From: Microvirga flavescens | GTDB taxonomy: Bacteria > Pseudomonadota > Alphaproteobacteria > Rhizobiales > Beijerinckiaceae | DNA: 64,000 nucleotides | Reading direction: 5' to 3' | NCBI RefSeq assembly: GCF_003290125.1 | Contig: NZ_QMKH01000001.1 | Span: forward strand, 1 to 64,000 | In this document: positions 8,891-17,328 of the stretch, piece by piece | Layout of the letters: every line of letters starts with the position of its first letter | Numbering within the stretch: position 1 is the first letter of the stretch | Made by a program: the position numbers and the translations under genes | Notes under the pieces: model-generated | Seen by the model: only the letters and a program-made list of their open reading frames with translations | The model's database searches: none | What the model was told of the DNA's origin: nothing

Positions 8891-10189
8891 CTAGCGCAAT
8901 CGCGCAACAACTTCGCGGGCTGCACGCTCACCTTCAAGCGTTGCACCACCAACCGTCATCGCACCTCCGCCAGCACTTGCTTCGCCGGCGAGCCAGATCC
9001 TTTCGCCAATCGGCATTCGCAATGCCTCACGTGCGGAGAGATGCCCAGGCTTTGCGATGGAGTACGAGCCGAAAGAATGCGGATCGCTCCACCATGCGGC
9101 AAGACGCCCGCCCACCACCGTTTCGCGAACACGGCCGCCGACCAGTGCGGTCAGGCGCTCGAGAGCGAAGTCGAGGGCTGCGGCCTCACCCGCACGGCAC
9201 AGGTCTCTCGCGTGATCTCCACCGATGTGAGAAACCACAAGAGGCTCGCCACCGGGCCAGAACTCGAAGCTCATCGCCACGCCGCCCGGTGCGATGTCGA
9301 CGAGGTCGGTCGCATCCAGAGTTCCGAACCGTTCACGGTCGATACGTAAGGCTATCTTGGTCAACGCGCCCATGTGGAGCCCATCGATCGCCTGCTGAAT
9401 CTCGGAAGGCAACTCAGGCGAAAAGCGTAGCGCACCAGCCTGCAGGACGCCGAGCGGAACCGTTACGATAGCGGTCTGCGCTCTGATAACTCCACGCAGC
9501 GTCTCGGCCTCGACACGCCCATCACCCCAGCGCAGATGGGTGACCTCCGTCGAGAGGCGCACGGGAATGTCCGCGCCATAGTGTTCGACCAACGCGCCAT
9601 ATCCGCCGGCCGGGATATAATCGTCCCCGCTCCACAATTGATCGTAGTCCTGGAGCGAAACGCGATCAGGGTCCTCCCCCAGCGCAAACAACGTGATGCC
9701 GCCAGCGGCATCCGCAATTTCGGGCGGTTTGCCACGGACCGCATCCGCGAACGAAAAATCGATCGATCCGGTGGCCTCAACCAGACGCTCGACTTGGCCA
9801 TTGGCACGCCGCCGGCTCCTTCGTTCATCGTCCGACAGGGGAATTCCATTGCGATAGACGCGAAATCCGCCCCCCTCTTCCTCTTCATTAAGAGGGACGC
9901 CGAGGTCTGTTGCTATCTTTCGCCAAGGGTTGCGATCTCTCCAATGAACATAGTGAGCACCCGCATCGAAGGGCGCGCCCAGGGACCGGTCTGTATAGGC
10001 GCGTCCGCCGATCCGGGGGCGCGCCTCGAGAATGGTGACAGTGCGCCCGGCAGCCCGCAACGATTTAGCTGCAGCAAGCCCCGCCGCACCAGCACCGACG
10101 ATCAGAACGTCGACATCTGTCGCCAACGCCCTGCGAGCGATGCTGAACGAGGCGATACCCGCCATGGCTCCGCGCCGGGTGATCCGCAT
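8891..10189 (-). CDS. Flavin-dependent amine oxidase (monoamine oxidase family), Tat-exported
   Basis: FAD enzyme of 432 residues expected to oxidise an amine or amino acid to the imine with H2O2 release. The N-terminus ITRRGAMAG looks like a twin-arginine export signal, with cleavage likely after ALA near residue 23. The FAD fold follows: VGAGAAGLAAA (31-41), the acidic end of strand 2 in LEARPRIGGRAY, and the C-terminal FAD segment IWLAGEASAGGGAMTVGGA. GAHYVHW is the substrate-side motif. AGGAG precedes the ATG at 10189. It is convergent with the peptide-importer operon; oxidation of an amine related to the transported substrate is a reasonable guess, nothing more. Confidence 0.85.
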   Translation of the reverse strand: MRITRRGAMAGIASFSIARRALATDVDVLIVGAGAAGLAAAKSLRAAGRTVTILEARPRIGGRAYTDRSLGAPFDAGAHYVHWRDRNPWRKIATDLGVPLNEEEEGGGFRVYRNGIPLSDDERRSRRRANGQVERLVEATGSIDFSFADAVRGKPPEIADAAGGITLFALGEDPDRVSLQDYDQLWSGDDYIPAGGYGALVEHYGADIPVRLSTEVTHLRWGDGRVEAETLRGVIRAQTAIVTVPLGVLQAGALRFSPELPSEIQQAIDGLHMGALTKIALRIDRERFGTLDATDLVDIAPGGVAMSFEFWPGGEPLVVSHIGGDHARDLCRAGEAAALDFALERLTALVGGRVRETVVGGRLAAWWSDPHSFGSYSIAKPGHLSAREALRMPIGERIWLAGEASAGGGAMTVGGATLEGERAAREVVARLR

Positions 10190-10325
10190 ATGCTCCTGCC
10201 CTCTCCCTCCAATATCATGGCGGATCGTAATCAGGACTGGATCAATTTTAAGGCAACATGGCCATCCTTCTCAGATCAATGCATGGAATTTTCGGCTCTG
10301 CATAAGCGGAGCTTTTCTTGAAATG

Positions 10326-10343
10326 CATTACGGAATCGTAATG
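10326..10343. promoter_or_regulatory. Perfect inverted repeat in the amine oxidase / small-protein intergenic region
   Basis: CATTACGGAATCGTAATG has 7-bp perfect arms around GAAT. It lies about 135 bp upstream of the amine oxidase start and 100 bp upstream of the small protein at 10443, a position suited to control either divergent gene. No adjacent regulator gene identifies the binding protein. Confidence 0.4.
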
Positions 10344-10442
10344 TCGCGGCAACTCTCAAGCTGCACCTGAACGATTATTCTCCATCGCATACCGTAGTCG
10401 CCTTCAGGGGCTTTTTTCATACCGACGAACGGAGAACGACTT

Positions 10443-10637
10443 TTGACTGAGCAAAAATCCGTCGAAGACACGAGGACTCCAACCGTCCGCCTCGCCCTGA
10501 GCGAAATCAAGGATGCTGTGCGTGAGTTACGGACCAAAGCTCCCGAAAGCTTCTTGATCGATCTTGCAGAACAAAAGATCGAGATGATCGAGGAAAGCCA
10601 GAAAGGCTTGCATAACCCTGTGCCGTCTTGGCTGTGA
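10443..10637 (+). CDS. Small hypothetical protein (64 aa)
   Basis: A 64-residue, charged, mostly helical protein of unknown function. It begins MTEQKSVEDTRTPTVRLALS and ends HNPVPSWL, with no membrane segment or signal peptide. The TTG at 10443 is preceded by GGAG about a dozen bases upstream, a rather long spacing, so start and expression are uncertain. The frame is followed after 24 bases by the convergent end of the kinase-like gene. I do not recognise a family. Confidence 0.5.
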   Translation: MTEQKSVEDTRTPTVRLALSEIKDAVRELRTKAPESFLIDLAEQKIEMIEESQKGLHNPVPSWL

Positions 10638-10661
10638 CATCGGCAACCCCGATATAGGCGC

Positions 10662-12206
10662 TCATGACGGGACCGTGCCGATGCCACAACGCCGGAGGAT
10701 ATCGTCGCTGATGGTGGCAGGATCCCGTGACGCATCGAGACGCACCCAGTCGATCTCGCCGCAATCCCGAGAAACTTGCTTCACCACAACGTCCACAGTT
10801 GCATCGGATGGGTCGTTCAAGCGTGACATGACGCGGGAGACGAGAACCTTTTCGGAAGCATCCAGCCAGTACCCCGAGAAAGAGACGCCGCCCTCCGCCG
10901 CGATCTTCTCAATTTTCTTGCGTTCGTCCGGGCGGTCGAAGACAGCATCGACGACAACGGCGGCCCCACAAGCCAGAGCAATGGTGGCCTCACGTCTTTG
11001 GGTCTCGTAGACCTTGGCTGAAATCTCGGGCTGATAAGCGGCTTCAGGCAGGCGCGTCTGGGCAGAAACGCCGAAGAGCCGCTTTCTGATACGATCACTG
11101 CTCAGGATGCGAGCCCCGGGAGTGGATCCGAGATAAGGCGCGCTCAACGATGCGACGGTCGATTTTCCTGAGCCGCTCAACCCGCCAATCGCAACGAGAG
11201 CGGGAGGCGACGGCTGCAGGAGAGATTGCGCCAGATCGAAATATTGCATGGCTTCCGCACGAAGGTGCGCGCTATCGCTTGCAAGTGCGTTCTTGGCTTG
11301 AATAGCCGTGACATGCGCACGAACTGCCGCGCGAATGGCCATGAAGAAAGGCACAAGACCAAGGCCATCCGCTTCATCCGTCTCGTCAAGATAGCGGTTG
11401 AGCAGGATGCTGGCCAAATCCCGCTGCTCCCGATGCCACAAGTCCATCAGCAGAAAAGCCAAGTCGTAGAGCACGTCTATCGTGGCGATGCTTTCATCGA
11501 ACTCGATGCAGTCGAACAGAGTCGGCACGCCCTGCCAGAGGCAGATGTTGCGAAGGGTAAGATCCCCGTGGCAGCGCCGCACTCTTCCTGAAAGGCGGCG
11601 CTTCTCGAGAACTTGCGAGTGCTCGAGAAGGGTTTCTTGGAACCGCGCTGCGACCGTTGCCGCGACATCGTCGGCAACCAAACCTGTCGCCCGAAGGGAG
11701 CGGTCGTTGATGTCGAGAACCTGTGCGATTCCTTTGACGCCACCCATCTCCCGATTGATAGGCGCCTCACGATGGAAGGCCGCGATCTGATGAGCAAGAT
11801 CAGAGACGATGGCGCCCGTCAGGGAGCCGTTCTGTGCCATCCTGTCAAAGAGGCAATCCTGATCGAAGCGACGCATTTCAAGAAGAGCATCAACCAACGA
11901 TCCGTCCCCATCGATCTCGAGCCCTCCATCCGCCTTACGCGTAATGGTGCGGACGCCGACATAAAGCGCCGGAGCAGTGCGGGAATTGAGTTCGAACTCC
12001 TTGAGGCAGGCCTCATGCCTTTTGTGCGGCGTCGAATAATCGAGATAAGGGAAATGAACGGCGAGTTTCAGCTTGTAAGCCTTCTCACCCGTCAGAAAGA
12101 TTCTTGAGGCATGGGTTGAGATGGTTTGAACGGAGGAGCGCGTGCCGAACAGCCGTTCAAGAAAACTGACGGTCCCAACCTGTTCTTCCAAGGCGGCTGA
12201 CTTCAA
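10662..12206 (-). CDS. Bifunctional aminoglycoside phosphotransferase-like / AAA (P-loop) kinase protein
   Basis: A 514-residue two-domain protein. The N-terminal half resembles an APH-type small-molecule kinase: FLTGEKAYKLKLAV (37-50, the ATP Lys region), HGDLTLRN (213-220, catalytic His/Asp/Asn) and FDCIEFDE (231-238, metal Asp). The C-terminal half is a P-loop kinase-like domain with Walker A GGLSGSGKST (341-350) and a probable Asp in VVVDAVFDRPDERKK. No substrate is known for this architecture. The TTG start at 12206 is backed by GGAGGG about 8 bases upstream. A shorter relative without the P-loop half is encoded at 24148-25203, and both lie among stress-type genes, which points to a metabolic or stress role rather than antibiotic resistance. 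Confidence 0.8.
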   Translation of the reverse strand: MKSAALEEQVGTVSFLERLFGTRSSVQTISTHASRIFLTGEKAYKLKLAVHFPYLDYSTPHKRHEACLKEFELNSRTAPALYVGVRTITRKADGGLEIDGDGSLVDALLEMRRFDQDCLFDRMAQNGSLTGAIVSDLAHQIAAFHREAPINREMGGVKGIAQVLDINDRSLRATGLVADDVAATVAARFQETLLEHSQVLEKRRLSGRVRRCHGDLTLRNICLWQGVPTLFDCIEFDESIATIDVLYDLAFLLMDLWHREQRDLASILLNRYLDETDEADGLGLVPFFMAIRAAVRAHVTAIQAKNALASDSAHLRAEAMQYFDLAQSLLQPSPPALVAIGGLSGSGKSTVASLSAPYLGSTPGARILSSDRIRKRLFGVSAQTRLPEAAYQPEISAKVYETQRREATIALACGAAVVVDAVFDRPDERKKIEKIAAEGGVSFSGYWLDASEKVLVSRVMSRLNDPSDATVDVVVKQVSRDCGEIDWVRLDASRDPATISDDILRRCGIGTVPS

Positions 12207-12433
12207 GGTTCATCCCTCCAAGAGGTAGAGTTCCCGTTCCGGGCATCGCCAATTACGCAGTCAAGACCTTCCCTCAATATAAGCCAAGCTTCCCAGCTTT
12301 ACAGACTGTCTGCCTCGCATCAGCCATGCATCCTTCTGATGCTGCGCCATCATAGACGGGGAACACTGCCCCGACCTCACCGTTTTTCCATGCGCGGATC
12401 GGCTGGCTTGGCCGAAAGTTACGAGGCGGGCAT

Positions 12434-12673
12434 ATGCAAGGCGCAAACCTTTCCAAGAATGAGATCGCGCAGTTGGTTGGCGACGTCTCCGATGAGACCA
12501 TTGTGGACATCATGAAGACAGCGGCGACAGCCGAGGAGATCGAGACCGCTCTGCAATGGTTGTCGAGCGAGGACGATGTTATGGGAAAATCGGGAAAGCC
12601 GCTCTCGGTGCGGGCGGCCGCCGTTTACGATATTCTGCTCGCCGAAGACGCGCAGCAGGATCGGGAGCGGTGA
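12434..12673 (+). CDS. Small conserved-looking hypothetical protein (79 aa)
   Basis: A 79-residue acidic, helical protein starting MQGANLSKNEIAQLVGDVSD, with DETIVDIMKTAATAEEIETA and a final SVRAAAVYDILLAED stretch. GAGGCGGG precedes the ATG at 12434. No cysteines, signal or membrane segment. The regular helical pattern and codon use fit a real gene, but I do not recognise a named family. It is divergent from the kinase-like gene and convergent with the hydrolase gene. The 227 bases between 12207 and 12433 hold no other supported feature. Confidence 0.55.
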   Translation: MQGANLSKNEIAQLVGDVSDETIVDIMKTAATAEEIETALQWLSSEDDVMGKSGKPLSVRAAAVYDILLAEDAQQDRER

Positions 12674-12683
12674 AAGCAAGTCG

Positions 12684-13334
12684 TCACCGCGGCGCTTCAT
12701 CCGTCGGAATCGTTCTTGGCCAGGCTCCCGAGAGGTGCGTCATGAACCATGCGGATGCTTTGGAAACGACCTGATCCATCGCTCCCTCTTCCTCGAAAAG
12801 ATGCGTTGCCCCGGGGATGATCGACAGCTCTGTTTCACAGCGCATCATCTTCCTTGCTGCGCGGTTAAGTTCCAGAACGTCATAGTCGTTTCCACCGACG
12901 ATCAGGAGAGTGGGGGCGCGCACCTCCCCCAGCGCTTGCCCGGCAAGATCGGGGCGCCCACCACGGGAGACCACAGCTTTGACGAGGCCAGGCGCCTGCG
13001 CGGCGGCGACAAGGGCAGCCGCCGCGCCAGTGCTTGCACCGAACACACCAATCGGCGTCCTCGCCAAATCCTCCTGTTCTGAAACCCAATTGATGGCGTT
13101 GATAACGCGACTTCCAAGAAGGGGGATGTCGAACACGTTTCGTCTGTCCTGCGCCTCTTCATCTGTCAGCAAATCGAAGAGGAGCGTGGCCAAACCGGAA
13201 TCATTCAACTGCCTCGCGACAAGAGTGTTGCGGGGGCTGAGGCGGCTCGATCCGCTGCCATGCGCAAAGATGACCAGCCCATAGCGATTTTGCGGAAGTG
13301 TCAGCGTTCCGGCCAGGCGTTCCGCGCCGATCAT
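12684..13334 (-). CDS. Alpha/beta hydrolase, dienelactone hydrolase-like
   Basis: A 216-residue cytosolic alpha/beta hydrolase. After the first strands (LVIFAHGSGSS, oxyanion region) comes the nucleophile elbow GASTGA with the catalytic Ser, then the acid in LIVGGNDYDVLELN and the His in GATHLFEEEGAM. This set matches the dienelactone-hydrolase-like proteins that in many proteobacteria are linked or fused to phosphoribosyltransferases. The ATG at 13334 is chosen because GAGAGAAG lies just upstream; in-frame starts at 13364 and 13391 lack a usable site, and the farthest would run into the FNR-like box at 13398. It is divergent from HPF-CSD and probably shares its control element. Substrate unknown. 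Confidence 0.78.
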   Translation of the reverse strand: MIGAERLAGTLTLPQNRYGLVIFAHGSGSSRLSPRNTLVARQLNDSGLATLLFDLLTDEEAQDRRNVFDIPLLGSRVINAINWVSEQEDLARTPIGVFGASTGAAAALVAAAQAPGLVKAVVSRGGRPDLAGQALGEVRAPTLLIVGGNDYDVLELNRAARKMMRCETELSIIPGATHLFEEEGAMDQVVSKASAWFMTHLSGAWPRTIPTDEAPR

Positions 13335-13397
13335 AACTTCTCTCGAGCGATGAGCCTGGAGCATTCCCCGAGCGTATCGCCTCGCCCCCAAACCGCC

Positions 13398-13411
13398 TTG
13401 ACTTTCATCAA
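13398..13411. promoter_or_regulatory. FNR/FixK-type box between the hydrolase and HPF-CSD genes
   Basis: TTGACTTTCATCAA matches TTGAT-N4-ATCAA at nine of ten defined positions. It lies 64 bp upstream of the hydrolase start and 124 bp upstream of the HPF start, in the shared divergent region. Three similar boxes occur at 24108, 25238 and 48427, each before genes of related stress function, which raises confidence. Confidence 0.65.
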
Positions 13412-13534
13412 TGTGGGGAAACGCATCGGGATCATTGTGTCGCGGATGAGCGTTGTCCTGTTTTCACAGCGATTGGCCTCACGCGCCAGAAGCGAGCGGC
13501 CAACGGCGGCGCTGATGAGTGGAGAAGGATCATC

Positions 13535-14101
13535 ATGCAGGTCAAGGCTCAGGTTGATTTTCAGGGCTTCAAACCTTCGGATCAGATCCGGACCCTGATT
13601 GATGACAATGTTGGTCGGCTCGAGGAGTTTTATGAGCGGATCACCGCCTGCCGGGTCGTGATGAAATCACCTGGAGAGCGGCATAAAACCGGCGGGCTTT
13701 ATGAGGTCAACATTCATATTGTTCTTCCCTATGGTCATGAGGTGGCCATCGAGAAAACGCCGCCAGAGGATGAGCGCTTCGCGGATCCGTTCTTCGCCAT
13801 CCGTGATGCGTTCAACCGCGCCCGCCGTCGCCTTCAGGATGAGGTGCGGGACCTGCGCAGCGAGATCAAGACACATGAAGAGCAGCCCATCGGAACCGTG
13901 AGGCTCATTCATCCCGAGGAGGGATATGGCTTCATCGAAACTGCGGAAGGGAAGGAAATCTACTTCCACAAAAACAGCGTGTTGAACGACGCCTTTGCGC
14001 AACTTGCCGCAGGCACGCGAGTCTCGTTCGCTGAAGAAGAGGGCGAGAAGGGGCCTCAGGCAAGCACGGTCAAACTGCTTGGCAAACATGGATTGCGTTA
14101 G
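13535..14101 (+). CDS. Ribosome hibernation factor (HPF/RaiA family) with C-terminal cold-shock domain
   Basis: A 188-residue fusion. Residues 1-110 form an HPF/YfiA-like beta-alpha-beta-beta-beta-alpha fold (IRTLIDDNVGRLEEFYERIT, then YEVNIHIVLPYGHEVAIEK and the basic FNRARRRLQDEVRDL helix), which in the family binds the small ribosomal subunit and inactivates 70S. Residues 116-185 are a cold-shock domain with GTVRLIHPEEGYGFIE and EIYFHKNSVL, i.e. RNP1- and RNP2-like strands that bind single-stranded nucleic acid. GGAGAAGG precedes the ATG. It differs from long HPF, whose C-terminal domain mediates dimerisation. The FNR-type box upstream suggests induction when oxygen is scarce. Confidence 0.85.
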   Translation: MQVKAQVDFQGFKPSDQIRTLIDDNVGRLEEFYERITACRVVMKSPGERHKTGGLYEVNIHIVLPYGHEVAIEKTPPEDERFADPFFAIRDAFNRARRRLQDEVRDLRSEIKTHEEQPIGTVRLIHPEEGYGFIETAEGKEIYFHKNSVLNDAFAQLAAGTRVSFAEEEGEKGPQASTVKLLGKHGLR

Positions 14102-14299
14102 GCTGAAAGCATCTCTGCGAGCTGAGTGCAACTGCGACTGAACCTTGTGCCGCGGAGTGCCCACACTCACGCATCCGCCCCCCGGAATTGCGGAGCGTCC
14201 CCCTGCATCATCGCCAAGCCGCTCTTGAGCACAAAATGAGCTGTGCCATGCCCGGCTGCCTCTTTCTTCCTGAAATCTGCCCCTCTTTTCACCACACAA

Positions 14300-14318
14300 A
14301 CCAATTGCAAATTGGTTC
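14300..14318. promoter_or_regulatory. Candidate operator of the GntR-headed operon
   Basis: AACCAATTGCAAATTGGTT is a perfect 8-bp inverted repeat with a 3-bp centre, about 100 bp before the GntR gene. A half-site ATTGGTTC recurs at 14397-14404, close to the start codon. GntR/FCD regulators usually bind short palindromes in their own promoter, so autoregulation is likely. The rest of 14102-14299 shows nothing recognisable. Confidence 0.5.
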
Positions 14319-14416
14319 AAAGTCGGCTTAGCTTCATTTCACAAACGCCTTGTTTTCGGCACGAATAAGCAAATTTTCCCGCGACCATTTGTAATATTGG
14401 TTCGCGCGAGGGGCAA

Positions 14417-15148
14417 ATGACACGTCCTGAAACCAGCCCGGACAGTTCGGATTTCGCGCTCACGCAGCTCCGCGCTTTGCTGGACGACCTGTCGGGCAGC
14501 GAGGACCGGCAGCTGCCGCCGGAGCGGGGGCTTGCGCAGCAAATCGGCGTGGGCCGGCGCTCCCTGAGACGGGCGCTCGATGTCCTCGAGGCCGAAGGCC
14601 GGATCTGGCGGCATCAGGGCAAGGGCACCTTTCTCGGCCCCCGCCCCTTGAGCGCCGAGAGCGGTTTCGAGGCGCTTTCCAGTCGGACGACTCCTCTCGA
14701 TGTCATGGAAGCGCGGCTCGAAATCGAACCCGCGCTCGCGCGCCTCGCCGCGTTGCGAGCCTCCAACGGCGATATCGAACGCATGGAGCATCTGGCACGA
14801 AAGACGGCGACATCCGCCGCAACCGATACCGACAACCGTGAACTCTGGGACGGCGCTTTTCACCGCGCCATCGCCGAGGCGGCAGGGAACAGCCTTCTCT
14901 TCGCCTTCCTCGACACGATCAACCAGATCAGACAGGACTCGACCTGGCGCCGCCTGCGGGAGCAAGCGCGGTCCCCACAAGGCGAACAGACTTACGTTCA
15001 CTATCACCACCGGATCGTAACGGCGATCGCCGCCCGCGATGGCGATGCGGCTGAAAAGGCGATGCGCGAACATCTGGAAACGGTTCGCGCGAGCCTCATC
15101 AAAAGCATGGCGCGGCCACCTCAACCCGAGCATGCCGGCAATGAATGA
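14417..15148 (+). CDS. GntR family transcriptional regulator, FCD (FadR) subfamily
   Basis: A 243-residue regulator with an N-terminal winged helix (LPPERGLAQQIGVGRRSLRR with RALDVLEAEG, ending in the wing RHQGKGTFLG) and a C-terminal all-helical FCD ligand domain (about 95-225). The FCD metal-binding positions are visible: Asp near ELWDGAFHRAIAEAA, and His in YVHYHHRIVTAI and MREHLETV. It starts at 14417 after GAGGGG and is followed 18 bases later by the importer ATPase gene, so it heads and probably controls the 14.4-22.5 kb operon. The effector is expected to be a carboxylate or peptide-derived ligand related to the imported substrate. Confidence 0.88.
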   Translation: MTRPETSPDSSDFALTQLRALLDDLSGSEDRQLPPERGLAQQIGVGRRSLRRALDVLEAEGRIWRHQGKGTFLGPRPLSAESGFEALSSRTTPLDVMEARLEIEPALARLAALRASNGDIERMEHLARKTATSAATDTDNRELWDGAFHRAIAEAAGNSLLFAFLDTINQIRQDSTWRRLREQARSPQGEQTYVHYHHRIVTAIAARDGDAAEKAMREHLETVRASLIKSMARPPQPEHAGNE

Positions 15149-15166
15149 CCAAGGAAGACCTGTTTC

Positions 15167-16219
15167 ATGACGAATGAGAGTGCCCTCCGGCCCAGCGGGG
15201 CGAACGTGACGGTCGCCCCCGCCGCGTCGCAACCGCTTCTGCGGGTTGAGAACCTGTCGGTCAGGTTCGATGGAGCGCCCCCCGGCATCAACGTGGTCGA
15301 CGATGTGTCCTTCACGCTCGCCAAGGGCAAAACCCTCTGCATCGTCGGTGAATCCGGCTGCGGAAAAAGCGTCACGGCGCTTGCACTCATGGGCCTTCTG
15401 CCGACGCCTCCCGCGCGCATTGTTCAGGGTGCGGCATATGTCGGTGATCAGAACCTCTTCAGTCTGTCGGAACGCGAGCGGGCCGATTTTCGTGGCAACC
15501 GGACGGCGATGATTTTTCAGGAGCCGATGACATCGCTCAATCCCGCCTTCACCATCGGTGATCAGATCGCGGAAGGCATTCTACGGCATAAAAATGTTTC
15601 GAAAGCGCAAGCCTGGGAGCGCGCGCTGGAGATGTTGCGCCGCGTCCGCATCCCGGCTCCGGAAAAGCGCCTTCGCGCCTATCCGCATGAACTGTCCGGC
15701 GGCATGCGCCAACGCGTGATGATTGCAATGGCGCTTGCCAACGAACCGCAGATCCTCATCGCCGACGAGCCGACCACCGCTCTTGATGTGACGATTCAGG
15801 CGCAGATCCTCTCCCTCGTCCGCCGCCTTCAGGAGGAAAGCGGCATGTCGATGATCCTGATTACGCACGATCTCGGCGTCGTTGCTGAAGTCGCCGATGA
15901 AGTCGCGGTCATGTATGCGGGCCGCATCGTCGAGTCAGGCTCCGTCGACGCAATCTTCGAAGATCCGCAGCATCCCTACACGATCGGCCTCATGGGCTCC
16001 GTTCCTTCACTTGGCCGCAGGCAAGGCCGCCTCGCGACGATCCGGGGATCGGTTCCGCCGGCGGAACTGATGCCGAAGGGATGCCGTTTCTCGCCGCGCT
16101 GCCCGTTTGCGGAAAGCCGCTGCGCAAGCGAACCGCCGCCATTGACCGAAATCACCCCCGCGCACAGCGCACGGTGCTGGTACGCACCGCTTGAACAACA
16201 CCGGGGAGCGGCGGCATGA
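15167..16219 (+). CDS. Peptide/glutathione-type ABC transporter ATP-binding protein (DppD/OppD family)
   Basis: First ATPase of the importer, 350 residues. Walker A GESGCGKS (about 62-69), signature LSGGMRQRV, Walker [13 protein letters not shown] and H-loop ILITHD are present, and the protein ends in the oligopeptide-importer tail with [14 protein letters not shown], whose Cys residues are typical of OppD/DppD proteins. AAGGAAG precedes the ATG at 15167. Its stop overlaps the start of the next ATPase gene (ATGA), so the pair is co-translated. With the gamma-glutamyltransferase at the operon end, a Gsi-like importer for glutathione or gamma-glutamyl peptides is the best guess. Confidence 0.9.
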   Translation: MTNESALRPSGANVTVAPAASQPLLRVENLSVRFDGAPPGINVVDDVSFTLAKGKTLCIVGESGCGKSVTALALMGLLPTPPARIVQGAAYVGDQNLFSLSERERADFRGNRTAMIFQEPMTSLNPAFTIGDQIAEGILRHKNVSKAQAWERALEMLRRVRIPAPEKRLRAYPHELSGGMRQRVMIAMALANEPQILIADEPTTALDVTIQAQILSLVRRLQEESGMSMILITHDLGVVAEVADEVAVMYAGRIVESGSVDAIFEDPQHPYTIGLMGSVPSLGRRQGRLATIRGSVPPAELMPKGCRFSPRCPFAESRCASEPPPLTEITPAHSARCWYAPLEQHRGAAA

Positions 16220-17310
16220 GCATCAAGAGTGAAATCATTCTGGAAGGCATCGACCTCGTCAAACACTTCGGCGGCGGCGGCGTTCTTTCGTCACCGACGG
16301 TGGTTCGCGCCGTCGATGGTGTTTCGCTGCAGGTCAAGCGCGGTGAAACTTTCGCCATCGTGGGCGAATCCGGCTGCGGCAAGTCCACGCTCGGTCGCCT
16401 GCTCCTTCGCCTCATCGAGGCAACAAAGGGAGACGTGCTCTACGAGGGGCAATCCATCCGCGCGCTCGGCTCGCGCGAGATGCGCCGCTTGCGCCGGGAC
16501 TTGCAGATCATCTTTCAGGATCCGTTCGCATCGCTCAATCCACGCATGAACGTCGGCGACATCATTGGGGAACCGATTGCGTTGCACGGTCTCGCCCGTG
16601 GCGGTGCGCGCCGCGAACGGGTGAGCGAACTCCTTCAGACCGTCGGAATCGCACCAACCCATGCCGACCGCTATCCGCATGAATTTTCCGGCGGCCAACG
16701 CCAGCGCATCGGCATCGCCCGTGCGCTTGCCGGAGAGCCCAAGCTGATTATCGGCGATGAACCCGTCTCCGCGCTGGATGTCTCGATTCAAGCGCAGATC
16801 ATCAATCTTCTCGAGGATCTGAAGGAGCGGTTCGGCCTCACACTGGTAATCGTCGCGCACGATCTTGCCGTCATCCGGCACATGAGCGACCGCGTCGCCG
16901 TCATGTATCTCGGTGAGATTGTCGAATTGAGCGAGACGGACGCTCTCTTCGATAACCCACTTCATCCCTATACGCAGGCGCTTCTCACCGCGATTCCGGT
17001 TCCAAGCCCGATCAACCGCAAGGCGAAGCCTCTCTTGCAGGGTGATGTTCCGAGCCCCACCGCTCCGCCTCCGGGCTGCCGTTTCCACACACGGTGCCCG
17101 CATGCGAAAGCGCTCTGCCGGGAAGAACACCCCAAACTCGAATCCGCTCCCGATGGACGGAAGGTTGCGTGCCATTTCTGGCGCGAAATTCAGAACGCTG
17201 GAGCAGGCGCCTTGGCAGCGCCTGCTCCGAGCGAGGCGCTCGCCAAACGCCTTGCACTCTACAGAACCTGGCGCGACCGGCAGGACAAGACCGGCGCATC
17301 AAGTCAGTAA
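16216..17310 (+). CDS. Peptide/glutathione-type ABC transporter ATP-binding protein (DppF/OppF family)
   Basis: Second ATPase, 364 residues. It has Walker A GESGCGKS (about 53-60), Q-loop [14 protein letters not shown], signature [15 protein letters not shown], Walker [13 protein letters not shown] and H-loop VAHD, followed by the family tail [15 protein letters not shown]. The four-base overlap with the upstream ATPase and the 18-base gap to the binding protein gene place it in the middle of the operon. It differs from the fused double ATPase at 6.4 kb, so the two importers in this window are of separate descent. Confidence 0.9.
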   Translation: MSIKSEIILEGIDLVKHFGGGGVLSSPTVVRAVDGVSLQVKRGETFAIVGESGCGKSTLGRLLLRLIEATKGDVLYEGQSIRALGSREMRRLRRDLQIIFQDPFASLNPRMNVGDIIGEPIALHGLARGGARRERVSELLQTVGIAPTHADRYPHEFSGGQRQRIGIARALAGEPKLIIGDEPVSALDVSIQAQIINLLEDLKERFGLTLVIVAHDLAVIRHMSDRVAVMYLGEIVELSETDALFDNPLHPYTQALLTAIPVPSPINRKAKPLLQGDVPSPTAPPPGCRFHTRCPHAKALCREEHPKLESAPDGRKVACHFWREIQNAGAGALAAPAPSEALAKRLALYRTWRDRQDKTGASSQ

Positions 17311-17328
17311 CCCAGAGGAGAGAACAGT

